From contig WTKD01000005.1 of the NCBI GenBank assembly GCA_011524535.1, positions 124,001-188,000 of the forward strand: a DNA stretch of 64,000 nucleotides, read 5' to 3'. Shown here in pieces: positions 26,212 to 38,017 of the stretch. The stretch comes from Spirochaetaceae bacterium (GTDB lineage: Bacteria; Spirochaetota; Spirochaetia; WTKD01). The position numbers and the translations under genes were made by a program. Under the pieces are notes generated by a model. That model was given only the letters and a program-made list of their open reading frames with translations. It made no database searches and was not told where the DNA came from. How positions within the stretch are numbered: position 1 is the first letter of the stretch; each line of letters starts with the position of its first letter.

Positions 26212-26958
26212 TCAACACAAATTCGCTAACGATTGTCCCACAAACAATGTCAGAGCGGTACAGGCTGTTTCGGTTCTGAGTATTCTTGGTCCAAATGAAA
26301 CTTCAATCGGATTCATAGCATTGATAAGAGAATCTTCATCATTTGTCCAGCCTCGCTCTGGACCAATACAAACAAGTACAGGAGGCGATAGTTTGAGAGA
26401 TTTATTTACACTCCTCGAAGATTCAACGCCATTGATAATCGTTCCATACATCGTTCTCTGTTCAGATTCATCGCGATAATTCACCGATGAGAAAAAGGCT
26501 TTGAGGGAATTGTGAATAAATATCTTTGATTCTCCAGGATATCCTGATTGCATAATTCCTTCATGCTGACAACGACTAGCCAAATCCGTGGTCCACAATT
26601 TTGACTGTTTATAACTCTTTTCAACCAATGCCCCGAAGACAAAATGTATGCCTTGCACACCAATCGTTGTAAGATCCTTGATAACCCGCTTTGCGACCAG
26701 AGGGCGCGGATGACCAACAAGGACATCGATCGGAAGTTGATGCGTATTTTGCTGCTCTTTGCGCCAATCTGCCGAAATATCTATACGAGATTTTTCGATT
26801 CTCTCAATAGTCCCCGTTCCGAGATAGTGTTCTGCACACCCTATCTTCACACTATCTCCCACGCCTAGCTTAAGAATATTCATTATATGAGAATATTCAT
26901 TGGTATTAGATTCTATCCGATAAAGTTCTTTTTTTTTCCTAAAATACAGTATATTCAT
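26212..26958 (-). CDS. rsmE: 16S rRNA (uracil-1498-N3)-methyltransferase
   Basis: 248 residues. An N-terminal PUA-like part is followed by a SPOUT methyltransferase; IGPERGWTNDE and FGPRILRTETAC near the C-terminus are the RsmE signatures that form the knotted SAM site. It methylates U1498 of 16S rRNA (E. coli numbering). It is 57 bp from the methyltransferase upstream and 30 bp from the next gene downstream. The length is normal. Confidence 0.9.
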   Translation of the reverse strand: MNILYFRKKKELYRIESNTNEYSHIMNILKLGVGDSVKIGCAEHYLGTGTIERIEKSRIDISADWRKEQQNTHQLPIDVLVGHPRPLVAKRVIKDLTTIGVQGIHFVFGALVEKSYKQSKLWTTDLASRCQHEGIMQSGYPGESKIFIHNSLKAFFSSVNYRDESEQRTMYGTIINGVESSRSVNKSLKLSPPVLVCIGPERGWTNDEDSLINAMNPIEVSFGPRILRTETACTALTLFVGQSLANLC

Positions 26959-27015
26959 ATGAGTAATTGGCTTCTATCACACATTGCTCTTAATTTGCAT
27001 TCCATGTTCAGCTAT

Positions 27016-27585
27016 CTAACGTTTTTGGGCAATGAGCACAATAGAATCGTCTGTTTCCATTTCTGCATAAGATTCCAAAAGCAATACATCACTATAATTA
27101 TTCGCTATCTCCCAAAGTAATTCCTTTGTGTAATACATACACCCAAATTCATCTCGTTCACTTGTGTCTCCCTTCCAAAAACTATGGCATAGGATACCCC
27201 TGCTCGTCAAAATATCTATCTGCCTCTGAAACGATAGATGCAATTCTTCTCTTGTTAGATGTTGTAAAACCTTGTTTGAATATATTGCATCAAACTGGTC
27301 CTTGGTATTCAGATCTATCGCATTTAATAATATAACCGATGTCCCAGGATTATTTTTTCTATATATTTCCAAAAACGCCTCTGAAAGGTCCGAGCCAGTG
27401 GCAATATATGTTTCTGATAATATATCTAAGTCAACTCCTGGCCCCATCCCGAGCTCAAGGATGCTTCGATTAGTAGGAAGATATCTGCGGAGTAGCCTAA
27501 TAAGGTACCTCCCATCGTAGCCACGCGAACGACGAATGTAGTCCTTGGCAAGTTTTTCGTTTGCGTATGGATTTTCAAATGACAT
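27016..27585 (-). CDS. Class I SAM-dependent methyltransferase, substrate unknown
   Basis: 189 residues from ATG 27585 with SD GAGGAG 5 nt upstream; an in-frame GTG at 27591 was not preferred. ILELGMGPGVDLDIL (motif I), ATGSDLSEAFL (motif II) and FDAIYSNKVLQHLT (motif IV) show the SAM-binding Rossmann fold of the UbiE/Methyltransf_11 type. No substrate-specific motif is seen. It follows the ABC transporter genes by 76 bp and precedes rsmE. Confidence 0.8.
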   Translation of the reverse strand: MSFENPYANEKLAKDYIRRSRGYDGRYLIRLLRRYLPTNRSILELGMGPGVDLDILSETYIATGSDLSEAFLEIYRKNNPGTSVILLNAIDLNTKDQFDAIYSNKVLQHLTREELHLSFQRQIDILTSRGILCHSFWKGDTSERDEFGCMYYTKELLWEIANNYSDVLLLESYAEMETDDSIVLIAQKR

Positions 27586-27661
27586 AATCACTCCTCATAT
27601 CAATCTACCCGCGCGCCTACCTCATACACATCTATGAGCTTCGCATTAAAGTAGCAGCCTA

Positions 27662-28720
27662 TTAGGCTCGCATAATGTGCACATGTTCGTTCGGAAAATG
27701 AACCGCAACCTGCTCTCCTACAGAAAGCTTCCTCTGGGGGGATACGTTCGCATGTACACGTGCGTCGTCAACAGCAATAATCATGGTTCTTTTGCTTCCC
27801 CGTTCCTTCACGGCAACAATTTCTCCCTTAAGGGTGTTCTTTTTCCGTGAACCAGGAGCAAGAACATCTACAAAGTCTGGATGACAGGTAAAGACACCTT
27901 TTTGCAAAGTTTCATGAGGCTGTCCAGAAGCATCATGCAAATATATAGTCTTGCCATTGTGTTCAATTGTGTTCTCGTTTATTCTACGGAACGATAATGC
28001 ATTCTTGTTGCCCAACAATACCGCCACAGCAGTGTGCACAGGGCGATGAAACACATTTAGAGACGAGTCAAACTGAAGAAGCGAAGAATCGTATAGGACA
28101 CCAATTTTTTGTGAAAGCATCATAGCCTCAACCGGGTTATGAGTAACTAGAATCGCAGAAGATCCGCTTTCTTCGCATAGAACTCGGAATACTTCGTACA
28201 TGTCTTCACGAAGATGTGTGTCAAAGGCTGAGAAAGGTTCGTCGAGGAGTACAACAGCCTTGTTTAAAATGAACGTTCTGGCAAATGCCACTCGCTGCTG
28301 TTGCCCATGCGACAACGTCTTTGGATAGTCATTTAATTTATCCGCTATTTTAAGCGTGTTAGCAAAAAAATCTACGCGTCGGTTTTGCTCCGCACGAGGA
28401 ACTCCCTGCATACGAAGCCCAAAAGCAATGTTTTCATGTACCGTCAAAAATGGAAATAGGGTCAAATCTTGGAAAATCATACCAATTGGACGCTTCTCCG
28501 GAGGCATATCATTCAGCATCCTTCCATTAACCGCCACCGAGCCAGCGTTTGGTTGGAGAAGCCCTACAATAACTTTCAACAGGCTCGTCTTTCCCTCTCC
28601 AGAAGCCCCTAGAAAAGCAACTATCTCACGTTGACCCACATCAAAATCGACACCTGAGAATACCGGCTTTCCATTAAAGGATTTCATAAGGCCCCTAACG
28701 GACAACACATTATTCTTCAT
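27662..28720 (-). CDS. ABC transporter ATPase with TOBE domain (FbpC/PotA type)
   Basis: 353 residues from ATG 28720, which overlaps the upstream permease stop as ATGA. Walker A GASGEGKTS, signature LSHGQQQRVAFAR, Walker B VVLLDEPFSAFD and the H-loop VTHNPVEA are intact. Residues after ~240 form a TOBE-type domain (NKNALSFRR..., KGEIVAVKERGSKR). It would energise uptake for the two permeases upstream. E. coli YnjD, the ATPase of the matching system, is only about 217 residues, so this longer FbpC/PotA-like ATPase is a difference. Confidence 0.9.
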   Translation of the reverse strand: MKNNVLSVRGLMKSFNGKPVFSGVDFDVGQREIVAFLGASGEGKTSLLKVIVGLLQPNAGSVAVNGRMLNDMPPEKRPIGMIFQDLTLFPFLTVHENIAFGLRMQGVPRAEQNRRVDFFANTLKIADKLNDYPKTLSHGQQQRVAFARTFILNKAVVLLDEPFSAFDTHLREDMYEVFRVLCEESGSSAILVTHNPVEAMMLSQKIGVLYDSSLLQFDSSLNVFHRPVHTAVAVLLGNKNALSFRRINENTIEHNGKTIYLHDASGQPHETLQKGVFTCHPDFVDVLAPGSRKKNTLKGEIVAVKERGSKRTMIIAVDDARVHANVSPQRKLSVGEQVAVHFPNEHVHIMRA

Positions 28721-29484
28721 ACCAGCCATGGGACCCACCTAAAATACCATCTGTGCACAAAGGCAACACCTAGTAGAGGTACAAGAAACACCCATGCCAC
28801 AGCACCAGCGAGCGGAAAATTCCCGGAATATACAAAACTTATAAACTGTGTGGTTATTGTTGGTATTCTTCCTCCTGCGATGACCACATTTGGCACGTAC
28901 TGATGCCATGACAAAAAGAATACCATGGTCATAGTGTACATCAAAGATGGCATCATCATTGGCATATATACATGCATCACCCTGTTTATCCAGCCAATAC
29001 CCATTGCCCGTGACTGATCCCCCATCGTCAAAACATCTGATTGAATGCTTCCTTTCAACACGTAAATACTAAACGGCAAGGCTATAAGAATGTGGACAAG
29101 TATCAATCCCACATACGTGCCGGTTAATCCGATACGTAGAAAAAATCGAAATAATCCAAACGTGACCGCCAGAGGAGGCATAAAAAACGATGCCACAAGA
29201 ATATGGTCCGATATCGGATATCGCTTGACCACAAAAACTATAGGAAATGCCAGTCCTGTTGTAAACAAAGCGACAAGGATCGCAACCAAAAGACTGTTAA
29301 AAACTGAAACCCCAAGATTGTATCGAGGAGAAAATATCGCCCACCACGATTCCAAGGTGAATTCCTTTGGCAGAAGTTCAGGATACAGCCATTCTTTTCC
29401 AAAAGTAAATAAGCCACTCACCAAAAGTGGCAAAAGTGTTGTGATTGCTAACATTATAACTATCAGCACATACCATCGTTTCAT
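28717..29484 (-). CDS. ABC transporter permease (second half of YnjC-like pair)
   Basis: 255 residues with about six membrane helices. The BPD_transp_1 EAA-type loop is around residues 148-168 (DQSRAMGIGWINRVMHVYMPMMMPS), where the permease contacts the ATPase. It overlaps the upstream permease and the downstream ATPase genes by ATGA, so the four genes are coupled. In E. coli the two permease halves are fused in YnjC. Confidence 0.88.
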   Translation of the reverse strand: MKRWYVLIVIMLAITTLLPLLVSGLFTFGKEWLYPELLPKEFTLESWWAIFSPRYNLGVSVFNSLLVAILVALFTTGLAFPIVFVVKRYPISDHILVASFFMPPLAVTFGLFRFFLRIGLTGTYVGLILVHILIALPFSIYVLKGSIQSDVLTMGDQSRAMGIGWINRVMHVYMPMMMPSLMYTMTMVFFLSWHQYVPNVVIAGGRIPTITTQFISFVYSGNFPLAGAVAWVFLVPLLGVAFVHRWYFRWVPWLV

Positions 29485-30305
29485 CGTTTTCTTACATCTA
29501 GGCGTTTACACAACTGCCATAGGATGACGGCAATTCCTGCAACCAACAATGCCCCCCCATAAACGAGCAGCATCGCTGCAAATGAAGATTGTTTCACCTC
29601 TCTATTTGCGCTGCCAAAGAGTTCCATAATGTGTACCGACAAGAGTCGTGGTTTACTAGTCCCAGCTATATAACCCACTTCATAGCCAAAATAATTGTAC
29701 GTAAACAAGATGATGGCGAGGGGGATGGTTGTTGTTGTCATCATTGGGGCAAAGACATGAAGGATCGATTTTCTCACCGTTGCACCACACACTCGCGCAG
29801 CATTAAGGTATCTGTCGCCAATTCTTCTAAATCGAGAAAGATACAGCATGTAGGAGAAAGGAATTTGTTTCCATATATATCCCAGCACAATAGAAAGTCC
29901 GGTGGTATTATGTATAAGATCGGGCATTGATTCCTGGACCTGTTCTCCAAAAATCAACGTAATGCTACGAACGAGTAGCCCATGGCTAGAAAAAAAAACC
30001 AACACAAAAAAAGCCACCAAGGCATAGGGGATAGCAAACATGCACTGGATGATATCCACAACCCCATGCTGTTTATACAACCAAAAAAATGAAGCCAACG
30101 AAAAGCCACATACAACAGAAATTATAGTCGCACACACCGCCACCCAAATGGTGTATATATAAGAAGGAATTAATTGGGTTAATAACTCTTGGAAGACAAC
30201 CGCTGATGTCATAAAGGAAGATTTAACAAGAAATAGCATGGGAAGAAGTACAATAGATCCCAACAGCAACACCGCTACAACATAGGATAGTGTAGATCTA
30301 GTCAT
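29481..30305 (-). CDS. ABC transporter permease (first half of YnjC-like pair)
   Basis: 274 residues from ATG 30305 (ATGA overlap with the binding-protein gene); an ATG at 30350 would lie inside that gene. Six membrane helices, with the EAA loop RIGDRYLNAARVCGATVRKSILH around residues 175-197. It forms the membrane channel with the permease at 28717. Confidence 0.88.
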   Translation of the reverse strand: MTRSTLSYVVAVLLLGSIVLLPMLFLVKSSFMTSAVVFQELLTQLIPSYIYTIWVAVCATIISVVCGFSLASFFWLYKQHGVVDIIQCMFAIPYALVAFFVLVFFSSHGLLVRSITLIFGEQVQESMPDLIHNTTGLSIVLGYIWKQIPFSYMLYLSRFRRIGDRYLNAARVCGATVRKSILHVFAPMMTTTTIPLAIILFTYNYFGYEVGYIAGTSKPRLLSVHIMELFGSANREVKQSSFAAMLLVYGGALLVAGIAVILWQLCKRLDVRKR

Positions 30306-31549
30306 TGGCGGTAATTGTGAGCCCAATCTTTTTCTAACGCAGTTACCCAATCAGCCCCAACTTCTGGCAAACGTACACGGGATAATGTGTCCGGAGATAC
30401 CGAAGCTGGATGTGTAGGGATTGCTTCAAAGTTTTCCACCCACTGCTTTGGCAGTTGATCAAAAGACAAGACGCTGAGATCACCCCAATATTTCAATTTT
30501 TCCAGTTGGACCTCTGGACTAAGAATAAGATTGGCGGCAACAAGAGCAGCAGGAATATTCTTTGCATTGATTGGAATACCTACAAAATGAATATTTCCTA
30601 TGGTCCCACTCTCCAGAACAAAGGCACGAGCGGTGTCGGGAAATCTTCCATCTTCTATTTTCTGAACGATTTCGTTCGCCTGATAGGACATACTTATATC
30701 CACAGTTCCATTTGCAAATAATTCATCCAGTTGAAGCATGCTTGTCGGATAGAATTCACCTTTTTTCCATAAATACTCTTTCATAATGTCTAACACACGA
30801 AAACCCTGGTCACGTATTGGTTCATAGGCCTCGTCGGAAAAAGGGATAAGCATTGCCTGATGTCCATCAAGTGCATGATAAAAAACATGTCTAATGAATG
30901 CAGATCCAACAAAATCCGGCGGGGCTGGATAGGTAAATCGTCCAGGATTTGCACGTATCCAACGTAATAAGGATTCAAACGTACTTGGTGGTTCATCCAT
31001 ACGAGCGCTATCGTATACAAATACAAATTGTGCCGCACCATAGGGGCTTTCATAGCCATCAATCGGATACCCAAAATCATATTGATAATCCAGTGAATCT
31101 TCTGCGAGGTATTGTGTATTTGGCAATATATCCAGATACGGACCGAATAATAAATTACTCTCTCGAAGAGATTTGAAGTTTTCTCCGTTAATCCACAATA
31201 GGTCAGATTGTCCAGGCTGATCCGGCGCAACATCCACCTCACTCTCAATGCGTGATACCACAAGTGCAATATCAACTACTAGCTCAACATATAGATCGAT
31301 ATCGTATAGCTCTTTCAATCTATCCCCTATAGATTCATATACAAATGAGTTTATCACATCTGAGCCACCCCACATCGACCAACGCAACTCACTTCCGCGC
31401 GCATCATCGACTATCTCGTCCCAAGATTTATTCTCAATACTGTAGCCGATTTCCTCTGCAGCACACCCAGCTAAGAATGCTATTACCCCACACAGAAATA
31501 TCGAAATTAGGCGAAATCTTATTATTCGCATACGAGTAGAATTTTTCAT
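30302..31549 (-). CDS. YnjB-type ABC transporter substrate-binding lipoprotein
   Basis: 415 residues from ATG 31549. The signal peptide ends in lipobox FLAGC. Blocks characteristic of YnjB/COG4134 are clear: WSMWGGSDVINSFV, DLLWINGENFKSL, ESPYGAAQFVFVYDSA and GRFTYPAPPDFVGSAFIRHV. The substrate of this family is not established (iron/thiamine/spermidine-type fold). It heads the four-gene transporter and lies 37 bp after the alkyl-DHAP synthase gene. Confidence 0.85.
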   Translation of the reverse strand: MKNSTRMRIIRFRLISIFLCGVIAFLAGCAAEEIGYSIENKSWDEIVDDARGSELRWSMWGGSDVINSFVYESIGDRLKELYDIDLYVELVVDIALVVSRIESEVDVAPDQPGQSDLLWINGENFKSLRESNLLFGPYLDILPNTQYLAEDSLDYQYDFGYPIDGYESPYGAAQFVFVYDSARMDEPPSTFESLLRWIRANPGRFTYPAPPDFVGSAFIRHVFYHALDGHQAMLIPFSDEAYEPIRDQGFRVLDIMKEYLWKKGEFYPTSMLQLDELFANGTVDISMSYQANEIVQKIEDGRFPDTARAFVLESGTIGNIHFVGIPINAKNIPAALVAANLILSPEVQLEKLKYWGDLSVLSFDQLPKQWVENFEAIPTHPASVSPDTLSRVRLPEVGADWVTALEKDWAHNYRQ

Positions 31550-31586
31550 AACAATCACGTTCAGCTACTACACATACTGCAATGCT

Positions 31587-33329
31587 TCAAGCAAAAGCAT
31601 TATTTTTCACTCCAAAAATATTCTTTGGATCTATTGTTTTTTTTGCATTTCGCAACATTTCGATCGAAGGTTCTGAATGAACTTGATCAATGAATGACGC
31701 TCTAAGTTTCCCCACCCCATGATGGTGTGATAGACTTCCACCATTATCAAGAATAACTTGCCGCAAATGTCGTTCAACATCTGAAAATACCTCTATACTC
31801 GACCCCTGAAATCCTTCCGTGGAAAATGCATGAGTAAAATAGATACAGACCCCACTGGGGTATATTTGTGTAATTCGTGGCGAAATATAGGGCCTCCCAG
31901 GCAATCCAAATTCTTTGTGTTTTTTAATCGCCTCTTCTCGAACGCTTTCACAAACAACACTTATCTTATTCCAAGGAACTGTCGTTTCGTATGTTTCAGA
32001 AATAATATGAAATTGTGCAAGAAAATCGCGTATATATGCTATCAGATAGGTCAGTAAATAACCGCCTCGCCCGTTCGATGCTCCCGCATGTATCCCTCCG
32101 TGGCGCTTCACTAATTTGTTCACCCGCTGCTTTTGTTCTTCTACCTCTGATGCAGCTCCTTCATACACTATTGTTGCTACCGCAATGGACTTCAAATCCA
32201 TATGTCGTATCTTTTCAAGTACAAAACGCTGTAATTTGCTCTTTATTGCTCCCATGCGAGACGAAGCGGGTTTAAGAGCCTGAGCAAACCTAAACTGCCA
32301 ATTATCAACCAAACGAATGCTTGCGGGAGGGGTGCCCGAAGCCTGTAAATCGCGCATAAACGCCGTACCTCTATGAAAATCTGAAAACACCACGGATTCG
32401 TATTCGCTATTTTCTGGTAATCTTCGAATGCGTATAACGACCTTAGTTATAAGTCCAAAATTCCCCTCAGACCCAAATAACAATTGTTGTACATCGCTGC
32501 CTGTAGACTGTCTTGCGGAACTTGCGCGCGTCGTTATCTCTCCTTTTGGAGTGATACAATGTATACGCTCGACTAGTTCTTCAATATTCCCATATCTGTT
32601 TTTCTTCATACCGCTCGCGTTGGTAGATACCCAGCCCCCAAGTGTTGAAAGCTCGATGCTATCGGGTTCATGTCCAAACATATACCCATGTTCCTGAAGC
32701 GCCTTTTCCAATTCAATACCAGACATTCCTGCTTGAACACAGGCCAGGTTGTTTTCAAAATCAATCCACTCTATCGAATTCATGCGCCGAACATCGAGGG
32801 AAACAACCATTCGTGATTCATCTGTTGGAACTTGCAATGCACAGCTGACATTAGTACCTCCGCCATACGGGATAAGGCAGACATCGTGCTCATGTGCAAG
32901 TTCAATCAGCTTTTTTCCGCTGTCTTCATTTTCACAGAAGAAAACCATATCAACCACACGATCTAGCTTGTCGTACATCACCTTCATATAATCATCAACA
33001 GGCGTCTGACCATGACTGCGAATGGTTCTCTCTTCATTATCAAACGTGTATAGAGATTCATCAAAAAAGCTCTTGATAGCCTTCAAAAAAGTTTCATTGA
33101 TATTCGGTTCAACGATGGGTTTTTCGACTTCTTGAAGAGTATCTGAAATATTTACCGATATGTCCAAACCTTCATTCACAAAATCCATAAAACGTGGCAA
33201 TTCTAATCCAGAAATTGGATAGCGATCCCCTTTAACCACTGCAATCCCTTTTTCATTCAAGAAAAATTCAGTGTCATCAAATCCCCATTTATGAGGATAT
33301 CGTTTTCCAATTTTTAGTTCACTACTCAT
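31587..33329 (-). CDS. Alkyldihydroxyacetonephosphate synthase-like FAD enzyme
   Basis: 580 residues from ATG 33329 (GGGAG upstream; overlaps the preceding stop as ATGAGTAG); an ATG at 33353 is less likely. FAD_binding_4 motif PYGGGTNVSCAL, GHEPDSIELSTLGGWVST and SGMKKNRYGNIEEL, and the C-terminal SLSHHHGVGKLR are those of AGPS, which replaces the acyl chain of acyl-DHAP by a fatty alcohol to make ether lipids. AGPS-type enzymes are best known in eukaryotes and scattered bacteria; anaerobic bacteria often make plasmalogens another way. Its neighbour HMG-CoA reductase also serves lipid synthesis. Confidence 0.85.
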   Translation of the reverse strand: MSSELKIGKRYPHKWGFDDTEFFLNEKGIAVVKGDRYPISGLELPRFMDFVNEGLDISVNISDTLQEVEKPIVEPNINETFLKAIKSFFDESLYTFDNEERTIRSHGQTPVDDYMKVMYDKLDRVVDMVFFCENEDSGKKLIELAHEHDVCLIPYGGGTNVSCALQVPTDESRMVVSLDVRRMNSIEWIDFENNLACVQAGMSGIELEKALQEHGYMFGHEPDSIELSTLGGWVSTNASGMKKNRYGNIEELVERIHCITPKGEITTRASSARQSTGSDVQQLLFGSEGNFGLITKVVIRIRRLPENSEYESVVFSDFHRGTAFMRDLQASGTPPASIRLVDNWQFRFAQALKPASSRMGAIKSKLQRFVLEKIRHMDLKSIAVATIVYEGAASEVEEQKQRVNKLVKRHGGIHAGASNGRGGYLLTYLIAYIRDFLAQFHIISETYETTVPWNKISVVCESVREEAIKKHKEFGLPGRPYISPRITQIYPSGVCIYFTHAFSTEGFQGSSIEVFSDVERHLRQVILDNGGSLSHHHGVGKLRASFIDQVHSEPSIEMLRNAKKTIDPKNIFGVKNNAFA

Positions 33330-34497
33330 CCTTTTTTCTCCCATATATTTCATGCGCTTGCGAAAAAGTTCCAGAACTTATCGCAGATAACAATGATAGC
33401 TCCAAACACAATGCTGAAGCTGCAATGATTTCTGCAAACTTTTTTGATGCATGTTCCCCTTCACTACACCCAAGAAGTTCTAGATTTTTTCTTTGCATTG
33501 GCAGTCGAGTTCCTCCACCAACGGTCCCTACGGTTAAAGAGGGGGTGGTAACATATACTTCCAATTCGGAATCTGAAAGGATCAATTGCGTATGACCCAA
33601 TGCATTTTCTGCCACACATGCAATATCTTGCCCCGTAGCCAAATATATAGCAGCAAGTGAGTTAGAGATATGCAAATGATTTCCTAGTGAACCGGCAAGA
33701 TGAGCCAATGGCAATGAAACCATATGAAGCAAATAGGCGGTTTTTTCACTTACTTGTAGTACTCGTTTTAATACATTTCGTGAAATCTTGGCATGGGCAA
33801 CAACAGAATGTCCCCGGCCCTTCAAGAGATTTCTCGAAGAAGGTTTTTTATCACTATTGAATCCTGATTCGAGAAGATACGTCACTGGAAAATGATTTAC
33901 CATGTATTTACACGCTGCTTCGGTTGCAATAGTAACCATATTCTGACCAGCAGCATTGCCCGTTTCATAAATCATGTCTAATACGGCCCATCTATGCACC
34001 AAATAAGGATCTATACGAATAAGTTTACCGTATCGAGTAGTCGATTCGGCGACTTCTTTCAGTTTTTGGGTGTTTTTTGATACCCACTGTATAAACTCTT
34101 GAGCTTCTTTTGCACTGCTAAACACGAAGGCTGGGCTCCGACTCAATTCCTGTCGAACATATTGTGTTTGAATCCCTCCGCACATTGAAGTTGCAAGCAT
34201 TCCACGACACATGGACATCACAAGGGCTCCCTCCAAAGTACATAAAGGCACTGCAAATCGCCCACGAGCATAGGTTCCTTCTATGTGCAAAGGACTAGCC
34301 ACCGCCATGGGGACAGGAATGAATCCAGCATGATATTCAATTATACCCTGGAGTTGTTCTGGTTCTGGATATATCGTTTCCGAATAGTCTATCCCTAGAC
34401 GTTCTTCGAGCCATTTTTGTCTTCGTTTTGTATCTGTAGCTTCATACCCGGCAAAGGGCTTCTTGAGTGGACGATGATCGATATGTTCGGAACTCAT
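33322..34497 (-). CDS. HMG-CoA reductase, class I-like
   Basis: 391 residues. Catalytic residues expected for the class I enzyme can be placed: Glu89 (PLCTLEGAL), Lys217-Lys218 (DKKPSSRN, followed by GRGHSVV), Asp291 (ATGQDIA) and His382 (QAHEIYGR). The cofactor motif is TGNAAGQNMVT (179-189) where animal enzymes have DAMGMNM; the AAGQNM form also occurs in bacterial class I-like members. It makes mevalonate from HMG-CoA, the committed step for isoprenoids by the mevalonate route. The other enzymes of that route are not in the window. SD GGGG lies 8 nt before the ATG. Confidence 0.85.
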   Translation of the reverse strand: MSSEHIDHRPLKKPFAGYEATDTKRRQKWLEERLGIDYSETIYPEPEQLQGIIEYHAGFIPVPMAVASPLHIEGTYARGRFAVPLCTLEGALVMSMCRGMLATSMCGGIQTQYVRQELSRSPAFVFSSAKEAQEFIQWVSKNTQKLKEVAESTTRYGKLIRIDPYLVHRWAVLDMIYETGNAAGQNMVTIATEAACKYMVNHFPVTYLLESGFNSDKKPSSRNLLKGRGHSVVAHAKISRNVLKRVLQVSEKTAYLLHMVSLPLAHLAGSLGNHLHISNSLAAIYLATGQDIACVAENALGHTQLILSDSELEVYVTTPSLTVGTVGGGTRLPMQRKNLELLGCSEGEHASKKFAEIIAASALCLELSLLSAISSGTFSQAHEIYGRKKDE

Positions 34498-34524
34498 GTA
34501 AGAACCCCATGGATTAAAAATTAG

Positions 34525-35052
34525 TTAGGAAAATTCCTCACAAACTGTAATTACTTTCTGTATTGCATAATCATAAAAGGTAGTTGGTATGCTGTCAAGA
34601 ATCTGAAATGGATACGCAACCCCCACAGTTCGAATACCTGGGAAGGACGCAAGAAATTTGTCATAAGTTCCTCCTCCTCGACCAATCCTGTCGCCTTTTT
34701 TCGTAAAGGCTCGCCCAGGAACAACACACAGCAAATCTTGTGCATGCCCAAGAACATGCACTGGAACCATCGGCAGAAACTCCACTGCTTCAGAATTACT
34801 TTGTTTTGCAATGTGTACCGATATACCACGAATCCTACAAGCCGAATGCAATCTATCAAGGTCTACTTCATCGGGTAATGCTTGATAAGACAACAATCGT
34901 CGAATCCTCCCCAGTCCCTCTACGTAGACAATAAGAGCACTACACAAGTCAGCGTCTAGCAAATGCTTATTTGGAATATCTCGACACATATGAGCAATGC
35001 TATTCCGAATATTGATTTTTCTTTCTACTACCGTATCTACAGAACGTTCCAC
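34525..35052 (-). CDS. 5-formyltetrahydrofolate cyclo-ligase
   Basis: 175 residues from GTG 35052. RIGRGGGTYDKFL near residue 122 is the family signature (usually RLGYGGGYYDR), and the LVVP..F-like CVVPGRAFTKKGDR precedes it. It converts 5-formyl-THF to 5,10-methenyl-THF with ATP. No clear Shine-Dalgarno sequence is seen. It is 18 bp after msrA and 27 bp before the HMG-CoA reductase gene. Confidence 0.85.
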   Translation of the reverse strand: MERSVDTVVERKINIRNSIAHMCRDIPNKHLLDADLCSALIVYVEGLGRIRRLLSYQALPDEVDLDRLHSACRIRGISVHIAKQSNSEAVEFLPMVPVHVLGHAQDLLCVVPGRAFTKKGDRIGRGGGTYDKFLASFPGIRTVGVAYPFQILDSIPTTFYDYAIQKVITVCEEFS

Positions 35053-35070
35053 ATCGGAGAAAATTTTTTG

Positions 35071-35670
35071 CTACCCATCAAGAGACAATTTTTCTAATTT
35101 TGGTCTAATAACCAATTGGCAATACCCTGCATAAGGATGTTTATGATAATAGTCCTGATGATATTCTTCAGCTTTATAGAACACATCGAGTGGTTGAATT
35201 TGGGTTACGATGGGTTTCGAAAGCGCTCCTTGTGCTACTTCACGAGATTGATCAATGATCTCACGTTGTTGCTCAGCTTCATAAAAAATAGCCGAACGAT
35301 ACTGAACCCCAACATCAGCCCCCTGCCTATCGACAGAGGTCGGATCGTGTACCCGCCAAAACCAATCGAGTACTTCAGACAAAGAAATGATCGAAGAATC
35401 AAACGATATCCTCACAACTTCGATGTGGCCAGTTGTTCCTTGCACTACTTCATCATAGCTTGGATATTTTGTGTCTCCCCCTGCATACCCGGACACAGAT
35501 CCAAGGACGCCATCGACCCGTTCATACATCGCTTCAACACACCAAAAACAGCCTCCCCCCAGTACAATATGCTCGATATTTTTATTTTCATCATTTGTAG
35601 TTTGGGCATTCATACTCAAACATACAGCAACAATCAAAAAGAGTATAGAAATACGACGTGTAATCGACAT
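35071..35670 (-). CDS. msrA: Peptide methionine-S-sulfoxide reductase, exported
   Basis: 199 residues from ATG 35670, which has AAGGAG 6 nt upstream; an earlier start at 35730 lacks a ribosome site. A signal peptide (to about residue 22, SMNAQ) precedes the MsrA domain with the catalytic Cys41 in GGGCFWC and the YPSYDEVVQGTTGHIEVV and EEYHQDYY motifs. It repairs oxidised methionine in the periplasm. It is the first gene of the long minus-strand run. Confidence 0.93.
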   Translation of the reverse strand: MSITRRISILFLIVAVCLSMNAQTTNDENKNIEHIVLGGGCFWCVEAMYERVDGVLGSVSGYAGGDTKYPSYDEVVQGTTGHIEVVRISFDSSIISLSEVLDWFWRVHDPTSVDRQGADVGVQYRSAIFYEAEQQREIIDQSREVAQGALSKPIVTQIQPLDVFYKAEEYHQDYYHKHPYAGYCQLVIRPKLEKLSLDG

Positions 35671-35710
35671 AGGATTCTCCTTATGTACAGGATGACATAA
35701 TTTCCTTAAC

Positions 35711-35740
35711 TTGACTAACACCCAAACCAAAGTTCATAAT
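35711..35740 (+). promoter_or_regulatory. Sigma-70-type promoter for the acyltransferase-enolase pair
   Basis: TTGACT (35711-35716) and CATAAT (35735-35740) are separated by 18 bp, giving a good -35/-10 match. The expected start of transcription is about 7 nt downstream, just before ATG 35754, so the leader would be very short. Confidence 0.5.
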
Positions 35741-35753
35741 AAGACCTACTTGT

Positions 35754-37987
<2,234 letters not shown>

Positions 37988-38017
37988 AAACCTATTTTAC
38001 ACTTTTTAAAAACAATA

